Origin: DATLZU01 sp051293835
GTDB taxonomy: Bacteria > Nitrospirota > Nitrospiria > Nitrospirales > Nitrospiraceae
Direction of reading: 5' to 3'
NCBI GenBank assembly: GCA_051293835.1
Contig: JBPKMA010000012.1
Span: forward strand, 45,522 to 109,521
DNA length: 64,000 nucleotides
How positions within the stretch are numbered: the first letter of the stretch is position 1; each line of letters begins with the position of its first letter. The notes under the pieces were generated by a model that was not told the DNA's origin, ran no database searches, and saw only the letters and a list, made by a program, of their open reading frames with translations. Positions 51,954 through 60,613 of this stretch are shown one piece after another. The position numbers were made by a program, and so were the translations under genes.

Positions 51954-52928
51954 TCAGAGGTGATTACGGAGCTTCAGCTCCTTCGGATGCGGGTTCAGAT
52001 AGACCTGATCGCGGAGATACGCGATCCCCTGGCGCACGACATGCTGTTTCACAAGCGTGAGCGGGACGACCAAGGGCACGAGCCCTTGGCGATAGTCGTC
52101 GATGACGCTGTCGAGGTCGCTCCGCTCCGACTTCGTCAACCGCTCCTTCATGTACCCGACGAGATGCTGCAGGACATTGACGTGCTTACGTCGGGTAGCC
52201 GTCACCGCCAAGGCGTCCATAAACAGGACGCCGTATCGCTCGATGAGCTCTTTCGGCGGATACCGGTCCGCCTGGGCGACCAGCCGGCCCAGTTGCTGGT
52301 AGTGCTGTCGGCTGTGCGCCAGCAACAGGTATTTGTGTTGTGTGTGAAACCGCACGAGGTCGTATCGCGTGACCGGCCCGCGTGCCAATGTCCGCCACCG
52401 GTAATACGAGAACACCCGCTCGATAAAGTTGTCCCGGAGCACCGGATCGGAGAGCCGCCCCTCGTCCTCGACCGGCACGGAAGGGAAACGGGCCATGAAC
52501 GCTCCGGCAAAGAGTCCCACGCCGTTGCGGTTCGGCGTGCCATGTCGATTGAACACCCGCACCCGTTCGATGCCGCAACTGGGCGAATCCTGCTTGAAGA
52601 CGAATCCCGAGAGATCCAAGGCTTCCAGTTGGCGGACCCGCTCCTCCGAGAAGCGCGCTAGCTCCGCCGTCCGATCACGGGCCGAGTGCACCGTCACGAG
52701 CCGCGGACGCCGGGGATCGCCGGTCAGCCGCATCGCCTCCCGCGGAACTCCAAAGCCGGCTTCCACTTCCGGGCAGACCGGCACCCATTCTACGAACCGC
52801 CCGAACACCTCGACCAAGAAGCTGTCCCGCTTGTGTCCGCCGTCGTAGCGGACCTCCTCGCCGAGCAGGCAGCGACTGATGCCGAGACGAATCGGCGCGC
52901 TCAAGTCTTCGCGGGAGTCATCACACAT
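51954..52928 (-). CDS. DUF523-DUF1722 (YbgA-type) protein
   Basis: 324 residues. The N-terminal DUF523 domain (about 1-155) has the conserved GISRCLLGEEVRYDGGHKR, VPVCPEVEAGFGVPRE and KQDSPSCGIERVRV cysteine motifs; DUF523 includes an iron-sulfur 2-thiouracil desulfurase. The C-terminal DUF1722 (about 185-310) has RYDLVRFHTQHKYLLLAHS. The function of the two-domain form is unknown. A role near nucleobase chemistry would fit the pyrE fusion just downstream in the same direction, but that is inference. Confidence 0.85.
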   Translation of the reverse strand: MCDDSREDLSAPIRLGISRCLLGEEVRYDGGHKRDSFLVEVFGRFVEWVPVCPEVEAGFGVPREAMRLTGDPRRPRLVTVHSARDRTAELARFSEERVRQLEALDLSGFVFKQDSPSCGIERVRVFNRHGTPNRNGVGLFAGAFMARFPSVPVEDEGRLSDPVLRDNFIERVFSYYRWRTLARGPVTRYDLVRFHTQHKYLLLAHSRQHYQQLGRLVAQADRYPPKELIERYGVLFMDALAVTATRRKHVNVLQHLVGYMKERLTKSERSDLDSVIDDYRQGLVPLVVPLTLVKQHVVRQGIAYLRDQVYLNPHPKELKLRNHL

Positions 52929-52974
52929 ACGTCACGGCGCAAGCGAACGGCGACCGGCCGATCCGGCCTGATTC

Positions 52975-53585
52975 TCATGCCGCAGGTCGGGAGGACGCTG
53001 CCGGCCCGATGATCGCCCGCAGGGCTGGCTCCAGCGAGGGATAGCGGAATCGATATCCGCCTTGTTGCGCCACCCCGGGCAGGACGCGTCGTCCCGTCGT
53101 GAGTACCGTGGCGAGTTCGCCCAGCGCCAGGCGCAGCACCATCCCAGGCACTGGCAGCCAGGAGGGTCGGCGCAGCACCGCCCCAAGGTGGCGCAGAACT
53201 CCCGCATCGCCACCGGCGAGGGCGCGACCGCATTGACCGGACCGCTCACCGTCGGGGTGCCCAACACCCATTCCATCAGGTCGACAAGGTCCGCTCGGTG
53301 GATCCAGGACACCCATTGGGTCCCACCGGCCCGCCGACGAAGGCACGAAACGGCGGCAGCCTCTTCGGGAGAGTCCCGCCATCCTTCTCCGACACCATGC
53401 CGAGGCGCAGGCAGACAACGCGCGCGCCCCCACCCGTTGCGCCAGTAAGGCCCCCCTGTTCCCAGGCCACGCACAACTCGGCCAGAAACCCTGTTCCCAG
53501 CGGAGCGCCCTCCAGCAAGGGGTCAGTCGTCGCGGGGACCATAGTAGCCGACGCCGGACACGGAAAGAAATACCCGGGGCCGCAG
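52975..53585 (-). pseudogene. Truncated, frameshifted TIGR01777-type nucleoside-sugar epimerase
   Basis: Pieces of one gene occur in order on the minus strand: RPRVFLSVSGVGYYGPRDD (from 53575), PLLEGAPLGTGFLAELCVAWE and CLRLGMVSEKDGG (53530-53350), QWVSWIHRADLVDLMEWV and SGPVNAVAPSPVAMREFCA (53320-53190), then SWLPVPGMVLRLALGELATV and YRFRYPSLEPALRAI (53160-53010). They fall in at least three frames. The N-terminal Rossmann part is missing because the gene stops at the inverted-repeat element at 53586. It cannot make a working protein as it stands. Confidence 0.8.
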
Positions 53586-53747
53586 AAAAGGGGTCGGGAG
53601 TCTTTGCTTGACAGAACCTGCTCCAGGTTTGTCACGGGGCCTGCCCCGATGGAGTTGGAGGCAGGGAAGCGCGAATGGGAGGTGACCTGATCCAGGGATG
53701 ACGGTCACGCGAACCGGGCTTCGGAGAAAAGACTCCCGACCCCTTTT
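53586..53747. mobile_element. 162-bp inverted-repeat element (MITE- or REP-like)
   Basis: AAAAGGGGTCGGGAGTCTTT at 53586-53605 is repeated as its exact reverse complement at 53728-53747. Two smaller palindromes lie inside (AACCTG-CTC-CAGGTT and CGGGGC-CT-GCCCCG). There is no coding sequence. The form resembles the short palindromic elements mobilised by REP-associated transposases, but no transposase is in the window and no clear target duplication is visible. The epimerase remnant ends exactly at its left edge. Confidence 0.6.
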
Positions 53748-53763
53748 CAAGCGAGACGACCAG

Positions 53764-56559
53764 TCAGGCGTCGCGAATCTGCACCGCGTCTGCCAATCCC
53801 AACTCATCCAGGATCTGCCGGAGGTCTGAAATCAGACTCCCTGCCACGTCGTGGCTGACCGTCACCGTGAACTCCACGCCGACTTTGAGATTGGAGCCAG
53901 ACCGGAGCTTGGGCAGGACCTTCGTGCCCAGCCGATTCCACAGCTCCGGTGGGACAGCACCCACGAGGCGGATGGTCTTTGTCTGGACTGCCGGCGTAGG
54001 CTCCGGGTCGGATTTGCCTGTCGGTGCCGTGCCCGACAGGGCAGACAGGGAGGCAGGTCCGGGGCCAGGCCCAGGAGGAGCCGGTTGTGGCTCCGGCCTC
54101 GGAGTAGGCACGGGGACTCCTGCCTTCAGTGCCTGCGCCTTGGCTTTCGTAAGAAGAAAGACCCCCGCTTCGAAGGCGACTTCATCGGTGCTGACAGGCT
54201 CCTCAAACCATACCCGCTCATACGTGTCGTCGCTCCTCTGACCCGAGGCGAGGCCAAAGTCGCCTCGCTCCACGAACTCGACGATTTTCCTCCGCAGGAC
54301 CGTGTCAGGATCGACGAGGCGCGTGAGCGAACCGTTCAGAAAACTCTGCCGCAGGCTGGTGAGCGGCCACGCACCGGACTCCTTGAACGCAGGCGGCCAG
54401 TTCCGGTCGAGGTAGCCCGCACCGACCGACTCGTTGAGGAGTGCCTGAGATTTGAGCGCGGCGAGGACCCTGTCGCACAGGGTCTCCCCGCTGCTGGAGT
54501 GCCCGGCCCCCAGATCAATGGCCTTGAGTCCGTCGGCCGCCTGGGGGTCGAAGATCACGGCGAACCGGTAGCCACCCCAGACCTCGTCCTTGGCCGCCTC
54601 TTCCGCGGCTTTGACTTTTGATTGGAGCTCGGCGCGATCCGTGCGGTCGAAGCCTTCCCCGATCGTCCCGTCGGCAATTTCCTGGGCCACCCGCTTCCAG
54701 GCGAGCCACAGCTCCACCTTCTCGCGCAGGTCCCGGCCCGGTTTCTTGACACACCAGACGATTGCTCCGGGATAAAGACGGGGCGACTTGCCGCGCTGCC
54801 GGGTCCATTCTGCGAGCTGGTTCCGCAACGAACCGCCGTCTGTCCACTCCGTTTCCGGATCCACGAGCACCAACGTGAGCTTGGGCGAATCCGCCACCTC
54901 CGCACCGTCTTGGGGAAACGGCACCACCGGAATGCTAGCGCCCCGGCGGAATTCATCTTCCACGAGCTTGCGCAGGGCGGGCTTGATGTCGGTCTCCTCA
55001 TCCAGCGACGCCCGGCGATCGCTCACCATCTTTCTCAGCGTGGGCTGGTGGCCGATCTTGAACCCGTCTGAGCCCACCTTGCGGATGTAGTAGGACTTGT
55101 CCTCTAACGCGAACGCGGCGTTGTCCACCGAGGTGGTGTCCACCTCCGGCTCGCCGAGGGCGAAGCGCAGCTCCGGCAGGTGCGCGACCTTGTCCGTCTG
55201 GCCGCCCGAGGACTCGAAGAGGATCGCCGTCCCGACGCGGCGGTGGATGCCGCGCAGCGGCCCCTTGGTGTCTGCGTCCAGTGCCTTGGCGTGCGAATGT
55301 TCGCCGGCGATGTCCGCGTCGATGGCGGCAATCAGCCGAGATTCGCCCAATTGCCCGAGGATCGTGCTGCGAAAGCCCAGGTCATGCAGGGGCGCAGAGC
55401 CGAGGGTGATCAACGGTTCGCGCCTCGCGGTGGTGAACCCGTCGCGATAGGCCCAGGCGATCCACTGGGCCAGCATCGCCAGCGTCCCGCGCGTCTGCTG
55501 GTACTGGGGGAGCGCCTGCCACTTGCGCTGAAAGACCGAGAGCGTGGCCGGGTGGAAGGGGTAGCAGGCCTCGAATCGGCTACGGAGGAATTCCCGGGCC
55601 TTGCTCTCCGTCGCCCCCGTGTCCACGGCTGTCCACTGCGGCGGAAGCTGCGCTCGTCGGTCGAAGCACCAGTCGGCGAAGGCCCGTGACACGTTCTTCC
55701 TGATGCGGTCGCTTCCCAGATCTTCGAAGAGCCGCCGCCGGATGACCTCGCTGATCTCGGTCTCGTCGTTGGCGATCAGGTCCTTGGCCACGCGCCGGAC
55801 GACCTTGGTGATCTTGTCCTGCCACTCGAGGTCCCAATCCGTCATTTCCACCTGGCTGCGCGGCAGGCTAATGACCGCCACGCCGTGCGTGGTTCCCGTG
55901 GTGGCCACCGTCAGGTTCTGGATGAAGGCATGAAACGACTCTGCCAGGGCGCGATGCCGGTTGAGGAAGTTGAGCACCTCGTCGAAAAGAAGAAGCACAG
56001 GGGCATTTGCCGCTTGAAAGAGACGTGCGATGGATTCCGTTCCCGGCGGGATCGTCTTCGCCGCACTGCCCAGCACTTCGACGCCCTTGTCACCCGCGAG
56101 CTGGCGCGCGATGTCAATCCACGGGGTCTCTCTGCCGTCCTGCGGGTCCCAGGCGTTTCCAACGAACACGCCCACCCGCGCCCTGGGCACCGAAGACAGA
56201 CCGGCCTCTCGCAACAGGTCTGAGACACCCGAATAGTCCTTCGCCTTCTCGCCGCTCGTGCCGAGGTGGTAGAGGGCCGTCAGCGTGTGCGTCTTGCCGC
56301 CGCCGAACTGGGTGATAAGGGTCAGCACCGGCGCCGTGTTGTCCGTCCGGCCAGAGAGCCTGCGCAGCACCAGGCCGGCGTGCTCGCGCAAGGCTCGGGT
56401 CCAGCAGGTGCGCGAGAAAAACTGCTCCGGGTCCCGGTAGTCCTCCGGTGCCGACTTCGCCACAACCTGCTCAAGAGCGATGGCGAACTCATCGGGGTTG
56501 AACGAGCGGCCCTCGCGCACTTCCTTACGCGGGGTGACGACCTTGTACCAAGGTTCCAT
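53764..56559 (-). CDS. DUF499 AAA+ ATPase of a defence-like cluster
   Basis: 931 residues. Walker A is LITQFGGGKTHTL (GGGKT at 86-90) and Walker B is VLLLFDEVLNFL near residue 190, followed by an arginine-rich helical region. The start VTPRKEVREGRSFNPDEFA and the FFSRTCWTRALREHAGLVL segment are typical of DUF499 ATPases. A Pro/Gly-rich linker (around 815-840) precedes a small C-terminal domain. DUF499 proteins are repeatedly found with DUF1156 methylases and helicases in predicted anti-phage loci. AGGAGG precedes ATG 56559. It is the last gene of the minus-strand operon and free of the GATC repeats. Confidence 0.88.
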   Translation of the reverse strand: MEPWYKVVTPRKEVREGRSFNPDEFAIALEQVVAKSAPEDYRDPEQFFSRTCWTRALREHAGLVLRRLSGRTDNTAPVLTLITQFGGGKTHTLTALYHLGTSGEKAKDYSGVSDLLREAGLSSVPRARVGVFVGNAWDPQDGRETPWIDIARQLAGDKGVEVLGSAAKTIPPGTESIARLFQAANAPVLLLFDEVLNFLNRHRALAESFHAFIQNLTVATTGTTHGVAVISLPRSQVEMTDWDLEWQDKITKVVRRVAKDLIANDETEISEVIRRRLFEDLGSDRIRKNVSRAFADWCFDRRAQLPPQWTAVDTGATESKAREFLRSRFEACYPFHPATLSVFQRKWQALPQYQQTRGTLAMLAQWIAWAYRDGFTTARREPLITLGSAPLHDLGFRSTILGQLGESRLIAAIDADIAGEHSHAKALDADTKGPLRGIHRRVGTAILFESSGGQTDKVAHLPELRFALGEPEVDTTSVDNAAFALEDKSYYIRKVGSDGFKIGHQPTLRKMVSDRRASLDEETDIKPALRKLVEDEFRRGASIPVVPFPQDGAEVADSPKLTLVLVDPETEWTDGGSLRNQLAEWTRQRGKSPRLYPGAIVWCVKKPGRDLREKVELWLAWKRVAQEIADGTIGEGFDRTDRAELQSKVKAAEEAAKDEVWGGYRFAVIFDPQAADGLKAIDLGAGHSSSGETLCDRVLAALKSQALLNESVGAGYLDRNWPPAFKESGAWPLTSLRQSFLNGSLTRLVDPDTVLRRKIVEFVERGDFGLASGQRSDDTYERVWFEEPVSTDEVAFEAGVFLLTKAKAQALKAGVPVPTPRPEPQPAPPGPGPGPASLSALSGTAPTGKSDPEPTPAVQTKTIRLVGAVPPELWNRLGTKVLPKLRSGSNLKVGVEFTVTVSHDVAGSLISDLRQILDELGLADAVQIRDA

Positions 56560-56579
56560 GCGGTCCTCCTACGGTCTCT

Positions 56580-56774
56580 TCATGGGTGCTGACGCACGTA
56601 TTCTTCGAGCCGACGGCCCACACCGACGATCGTCAGCCCGACCACCTCTTGGGCCTTCTCGTCGTAGCGCACGATCACGTCCTCACCGACGTCCACTCCC
56701 GTGGCCGGCTGTAGAGGGCCGAAGCTGATGGACAGCGTGTCGGTCTCGCCGTCCTATTCCCACGCGAGGGGCAC
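56580..56774 (-). pseudogene. DUF2283 gene with early nonsense codon
   Basis: From GTG 56774 the frame reads six codons (MPLAWE), hits TAG at 56756-56754, and continues as a good DUF2283 domain: DGETDTLSISFGPLQPATG, then VGEDVIVRYDEKAQEVVGLT, ending TGA at 56580. Other DUF2283 proteins have a Tyr at the stop position, so a TAT/TAC to TAG change is plausible. It lies between an intact DUF2283 gene and the DUF499 gene. Confidence 0.65.
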
Positions 56775-56794
56775 GTCTTTCTTTTCGAATAGTT

Positions 56795-56995
56795 TCACGG
56801 CACCGTCTGGTACTCGATCTTGCGCGCGTCCGTGACGCGCCTCGACGCATCCAAGATTTCCAACGAAACAAGATTCCCGTCCTCGTCGTAGTCCAGAATC
56901 ACGCCCGGCTTGTCTTCGTCGCTTTCCGCAATCGTGACACCTTCCTTCAGAATCACGGTGAGCGTATCGGTTTTCTGGTCGTAAGAGATTTTCAT
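56795..56995 (-). CDS. DUF2283 small protein
   Basis: 66 residues: MKISYDQKTDTLTVIL, then GVILDYDEDGNLVSLEILDA, the DUF2283 pattern. Its ATG overlaps the stop of the upstream DUF4258 gene by four bases. DUF4258-DUF2283 pairs occur widely and are suspected to be toxin-antitoxin-like modules, with DUF2283 in the antitoxin position; no activity is proven. Confidence 0.85.
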   Translation of the reverse strand: MKISYDQKTDTLTVILKEGVTIAESDEDKPGVILDYDEDGNLVSLEILDASRRVTDARKIEYQTVP

Positions 56996-57267
56996 GGCTC
57001 GTTCCTCCAGTACTTCTCGATTTTACTGGTCCGATAGACCGTGACAACTTCCGCAGGCTCGCGGTCCACGTCCACAAAGACGCGAAAGAGGTAGGTCTTC
57101 CCCTGAAGCGCAATTCTCGACTGCAGAACTTCGCGGCCAGGGCGCACCGGGATCCGCCGCTCTGGGGCCGTGAGCACCTGATGGACGGTATCGGCCGGGA
57201 TGCCGCGTCGTGCCATTTCGAATTGGGCGTGGCAGGTCAAGACATACTGTGGAACCGGTTTCGCCAT
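56992..57267 (-). CDS. DUF4258 small protein (toxin-like partner)
   Basis: 91 residues with the DUF4258 signature HAQFEMARRGIPADTVHQVL and the C-terminal TYLFRVFVDVD...VVTVYRTSKI strand pair, a RelE-like fold by family. It begins two bases after the methylase stop codon and overlaps the DUF2283 gene, so all three are co-translated. A regulatory or toxic role linked to the methylase operon is inference. Confidence 0.82.
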   Translation of the reverse strand: MAKPVPQYVLTCHAQFEMARRGIPADTVHQVLTAPERRIPVRPGREVLQSRIALQGKTYLFRVFVDVDREPAEVVTVYRTSKIEKYWRNEP

Positions 57268-57269
57268 AT

Positions 57270-60200
57270 CTACCTCGGCACCGCCAACAGCATGGCGTCC
57301 AGCAGGCGCTTCTCCTCGCTGCCCGCAGGATACAGGGCGGAGAGGGCGTTGGCGAGGCGGAGGAAGTTCGGCCCTCGCTCTTGTTCAGTCTTGAGCAGGG
57401 CACGCAGCGCGTTTGCCCGACCGCTCGCCTGAAGCAACATGGCCACGTGGACCCGGTCGAGCGTCGTCCCTCCTGCCTGGGCCGAACCTTCGGCAGGCAG
57501 GTNNNNNNNNNNNNNNNNNNNNNNNNNNNNNNNNNNNNNNNNNNNNNNNNNNNNNNNNNNNNNNNNNNNNNNNNNNNNNNNNNNNNNNNNNNNNNNNNNN
57601 NNCGCTCTTGTTCAGTCTTGAGCAGGGCACGCAGCGCGTTTGCCCGACCGCTCGCCTGAAGCAACATGGCCACGTGGACCCGGTCGAGCGTCGTCCCTCC
57701 TGCCTGGGCCGAACCTTCGGCAGGCAGGTCGCGGCTGGCCTCGAGGGTCTCATCGGATCCGACGGATCGGTCGGATCTGCCACGGCGCTGTTTGCGTGTG
57801 CCCCTTTGCTGGTTTTCGGAGAAGAGCAGCAGTTGAGGAATGTCCGCGGGAGCCTTCTCCAGCCGCTCGGCAACCGCCTCGGCCCCATCCTTGCCGAAGA
57901 GGATCCTGGCTCGCTCCGCGACTGACAGCAGCCGCACCACACCCTTCTTCGTCTCAATGATCCGGCCTTCCCACTTGGGCAGGTTGATGCCCAAGGGTTG
58001 GGCGAATCGGCGCACCACATCGAAGATCAGCGCATAGCCGCCTTTGGGGGTGGGGTGGTCGTCGTCGTCACTCAGATCGGTCAGATCCGACGGATCGGAC
58101 GGATCGGACTGATCGAAGGAATCACCCACTGTGCTTTGGAGCGTCCACAGGAACAGCGCCGTCAGCCGTGCATCCTCTTCCAGCGCCCCGGCAACACCGT
58201 TACGGGCTCGGGCTTCTTGGGTGCCGAGCACGTTTTCCAGCGCCGTGCGCCCGACGACCTCCCAGACCTTTTCCAGAAATTCGGCGAGCGTGACCTCTTG
58301 ACCCTCGGCGGTCTCCACGCGGCGATAGCGGCTGAAAATCTCGAGCGCCGGGCCAATGCAGGCGAAGACCAGGTCTGCGCCGCGAATGCCCTCGGCTTGT
58401 AGCCGCTCCATCCAGTCTCCGACTCGCTTGGGCAACTCGCGCAGGACAGCCGCCCAATCGCCCACCGGCGCGTCCGCTGGTCGGGGGCGGCAGACGAGGT
58501 GGACACTGGTGGCCAGCGCGGCGGAGTCGCGAGCACGCAGCCGTGAGGCCATCTCGGTGGCGATGGGCCAAGAACCGGTGATCGTCCAGCCGCCGCGGAT
58601 CATGCCGGAGAGGAGCGCCTCCCACCCCTCGGTCGTCTTGTGGGCAAAGACCACCGCACCGACTCCGTCTTCGCGGAGGACGCGGCGCCCTTCGGCAAAG
58701 GCGGACCCCATGCTCGCCTCGTAAAACTGCGGAGTCCTGACGCCATGTCCCTTGGTCGTCGTACTATCGACGACGATTTCTCGTGTTTTTGGCGTCAGGG
58801 GATTCTTCGGGTCGAATGGGTCGTGCAATAACGGATGGCCCGCAAGCGTCCGCTTGAGCCAGACGAAGAAGAAATCCGAACAGTGGGCATAGTCGATCGC
58901 GTCGTAGTAGGGCGGATCGGTGAACCAGACCTGAGCGGTTTCGTCAGGCAACGGATGCTCCGTCGCGTCGGCGAGCTGGACTTGCGCAGCTCGGGAACCT
59001 GGCCACGCATCTATTGCTTTGGAAATCCACTGGAGAGCACCATCATAGTTCCCAGTGCTCGCGGAAAACGGAAAAACCTCGCAGAAATCCCACACTATCG
59101 GCAAGGCCTGGCGACCATAAGTGTGATTCACCTTTTCCCCAGGCAAATGCCAAGAACACAGCGATGATGAATAATCCACACATCGACTTGCTGTTAAGGT
59201 CATCGCCTCCCTTACCGCCTCACTCCGCGCCTCTGCGGTGAGCTCCCGCACCAGCTGCACCAGCGTCACGAGCGCCACCTTCTGCCGCGCGGTGAAGAGG
59301 TCGCCGAAAGTTTGAGGTCCGTATTTACAGACCCAAAAATTCCGCGTATCAGCTGCATGGATCGGCTCATCCGGCACCGGGCAGAGGTGAGAAGATCGGT
59401 CTGATCCGTCAGCAGATCTGTCCAATCCAACGGATTGTTCCCACTCCTGTAGCATCGCCTGGAGCCGCTGCTGCGCCTTCCACACGGCCTCGTAGTCGCG
59501 CTCGGTCGGCAGGCGGTAGTGGCGGCCCTGCTCACCGGGCCTGAGCGTCACCACCGCCAGCAGCCGCGCCCCGCCGATCCTTGCCCTTCGATCCGTCAGA
59601 TCCGACGGATCAGTCGGATCCGACGGATCGAAAACAACGTCCGCCCCGCCACGCTGCGCGGCCAGCTGCGCCCGTACCCGCTCCGGCGGCAGCACCGTGC
59701 CGCAGTAGAGGCAGGTGGCCCGGGCGCGGCCCACCGTGCCTTCGGGGACCTCTTTGTCGCTTTTCGGCTCGAAGATTTCGAATCTGACAGATCGGCCTGG
59801 TCCGACCGATCCGACGGATGGATCAGACGGCACAGCCCGCAATGCCCACCTGCGGTTCGCCTTCTTGCACAGCCAGAACGACCGCACCAGCGGAATCTCC
59901 GCCCCGCAGTTGGGCGACTCGCACCGCACCGTCCGCGCCCAGAGGTAGGCAATCGGTGTGGCGCCATCTGGATCCTTCGGGTAGAACTCGGCCAGTTCTT
60001 TTTCCGCACGCTTCTTGATCTCCCCGCCCACGCGCCGCAGTTCCTCAGCCAATTCCGGTCCGTGGCGGGGGATGTCCTCCAGCATGACCTTGAGGATCAG
60101 GCAGGCAACCGGGTTCAAGTCGCTGGCAAAGGCCTCGCAGCCGAGCCGCAGGGCTTCCAGGGGAATCGAGCCGCCGCCGGCGAAGGGGTCCACCACCAGC

Positions 60201-60613
60201 GGCGTCTCGTCACCATGCGCCGCCTTGACCAGTTCCCGCGCGGGCTTAATCCAGTCCTGGTCGTTAGCCACGTCCCAGTTGGCAAACTGGGCGATGAAGT
60301 CGAATAGGGCCCGGCGCAAGCCTTGGGTGGAATGAACCTGCTCCTGGCGTTTCGGCGTGTTCCAACCTGGCACCTCCAGGAGAATCCTTGCCGCGTTTTC
60401 TTTGAAGTCCGCTGGGCAGAGCGGGTCGCACGGGTCGGGCAAGAGTAGCCCCAGCAGCACCGCCCGGCACGAGGCGAGCGGCCGCCGCGCCCACCAGAGA
60501 TGCAATGTGGATGGATGCCCGTGGCGGATGGACTTCTCCCGCGCCGCGTGCTTCGACACCTCGGCAATCGGGAAGTCCACCTCGGCGAGACGCTTACAGG
60601 CTTTGGGGATCAT
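57270..60613 (-). CDS. DUF1156 adenine-specific DNA methylase, gene crosses an assembly gap
   Basis: The protein starts with DUF1156 (EVDFPIAEVSKHAAREKSIR and STLHLWWARRPLASCRAVLL). Motif I is VVDPFAGGGSIPLEALRLG (about 140-158), zinc-ribbon cysteines lie near 231-236 and 301-304, and the catalytic motif VWFTDPPYYDAIDYAHCSD near 563-581, giving N6-adenine methylation as the expected activity. Five of the Ser-Asp repeat arrays lie inside it. ATG 60613 has AGGAGT nine bases upstream. If the 100-N gap and one copy of the flanking 127-bp repeat are removed (227 bases), the frame closes at TAG 57270 and encodes 1038 residues ending RLLDAMLLAVPR. Confidence 0.85.
57376..57502. repeat. 127-bp direct duplicate, copy next to N-gap
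   Basis: Identical to 57603-57729 on the other side of the 100-N gap. It is best explained as an unmerged contig overlap rather than a biological repeat. Confidence 0.9.
57503..57602. other. Assembly gap of exactly 100 N
   Basis: A scaffold placeholder inside the DUF1156 methylase gene. The real gap length is probably negative (a 127-bp overlap), as the methylase frame is restored when the gap and one duplicate are removed. Confidence 0.95.
57603..57729. repeat. 127-bp direct duplicate, second copy
   Basis: Exact copy of 57376-57502. It encodes part of the methylase C-terminus (TTLDRVHVAMLLQASGR in the minus-strand frame). Confidence 0.9.
57752..57778 (-). repeat. GATC 9-bp repeat array 1
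   Basis: About three units of the GATCSGWCN type, in frame in the methylase gene, encoding RSDRSVGSDE near its C-terminus. Confidence 0.8.
58071..58114 (-). repeat. GATC 9-bp repeat array 2
   Basis: About five units, in frame in the methylase gene, encoding FDQSDPSDPSDLTDLSD in a loop of the C-terminal domain. Confidence 0.85.
59393..59436 (-). repeat. GATC 9-bp repeat array 3 (degenerate)
   Basis: Units are partly decayed (GATCGGTCTGATCCGTC then CAGATCTGTCC). It encodes LDRSADGSDRSSHL between the zinc-ribbon and catalytic parts of the methylase. Confidence 0.7.
59589..59631 (-). repeat. GATC 9-bp repeat array 4
   Basis: About five units, in frame, encoding FDPSDPTDPSDLTDR just after a zinc-ribbon half site of the methylase. 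Confidence 0.85.
59783..59830 (-). repeat. GATC 9-bp repeat array 5 (degenerate)
   Basis: Four to five imperfect units, in frame, encoding PSDPSVGSVGPGRSVRF in the methylase, between the two zinc-ribbon half sites. Confidence 0.7.

Noticed and set aside
57376..57729. Possible biological tandem duplication in the methylase
   Set aside because: Copies are exactly 127 bp and identical on both sides of a 100-N placeholder; removal restores the frame, so an assembly overlap is the better explanation.
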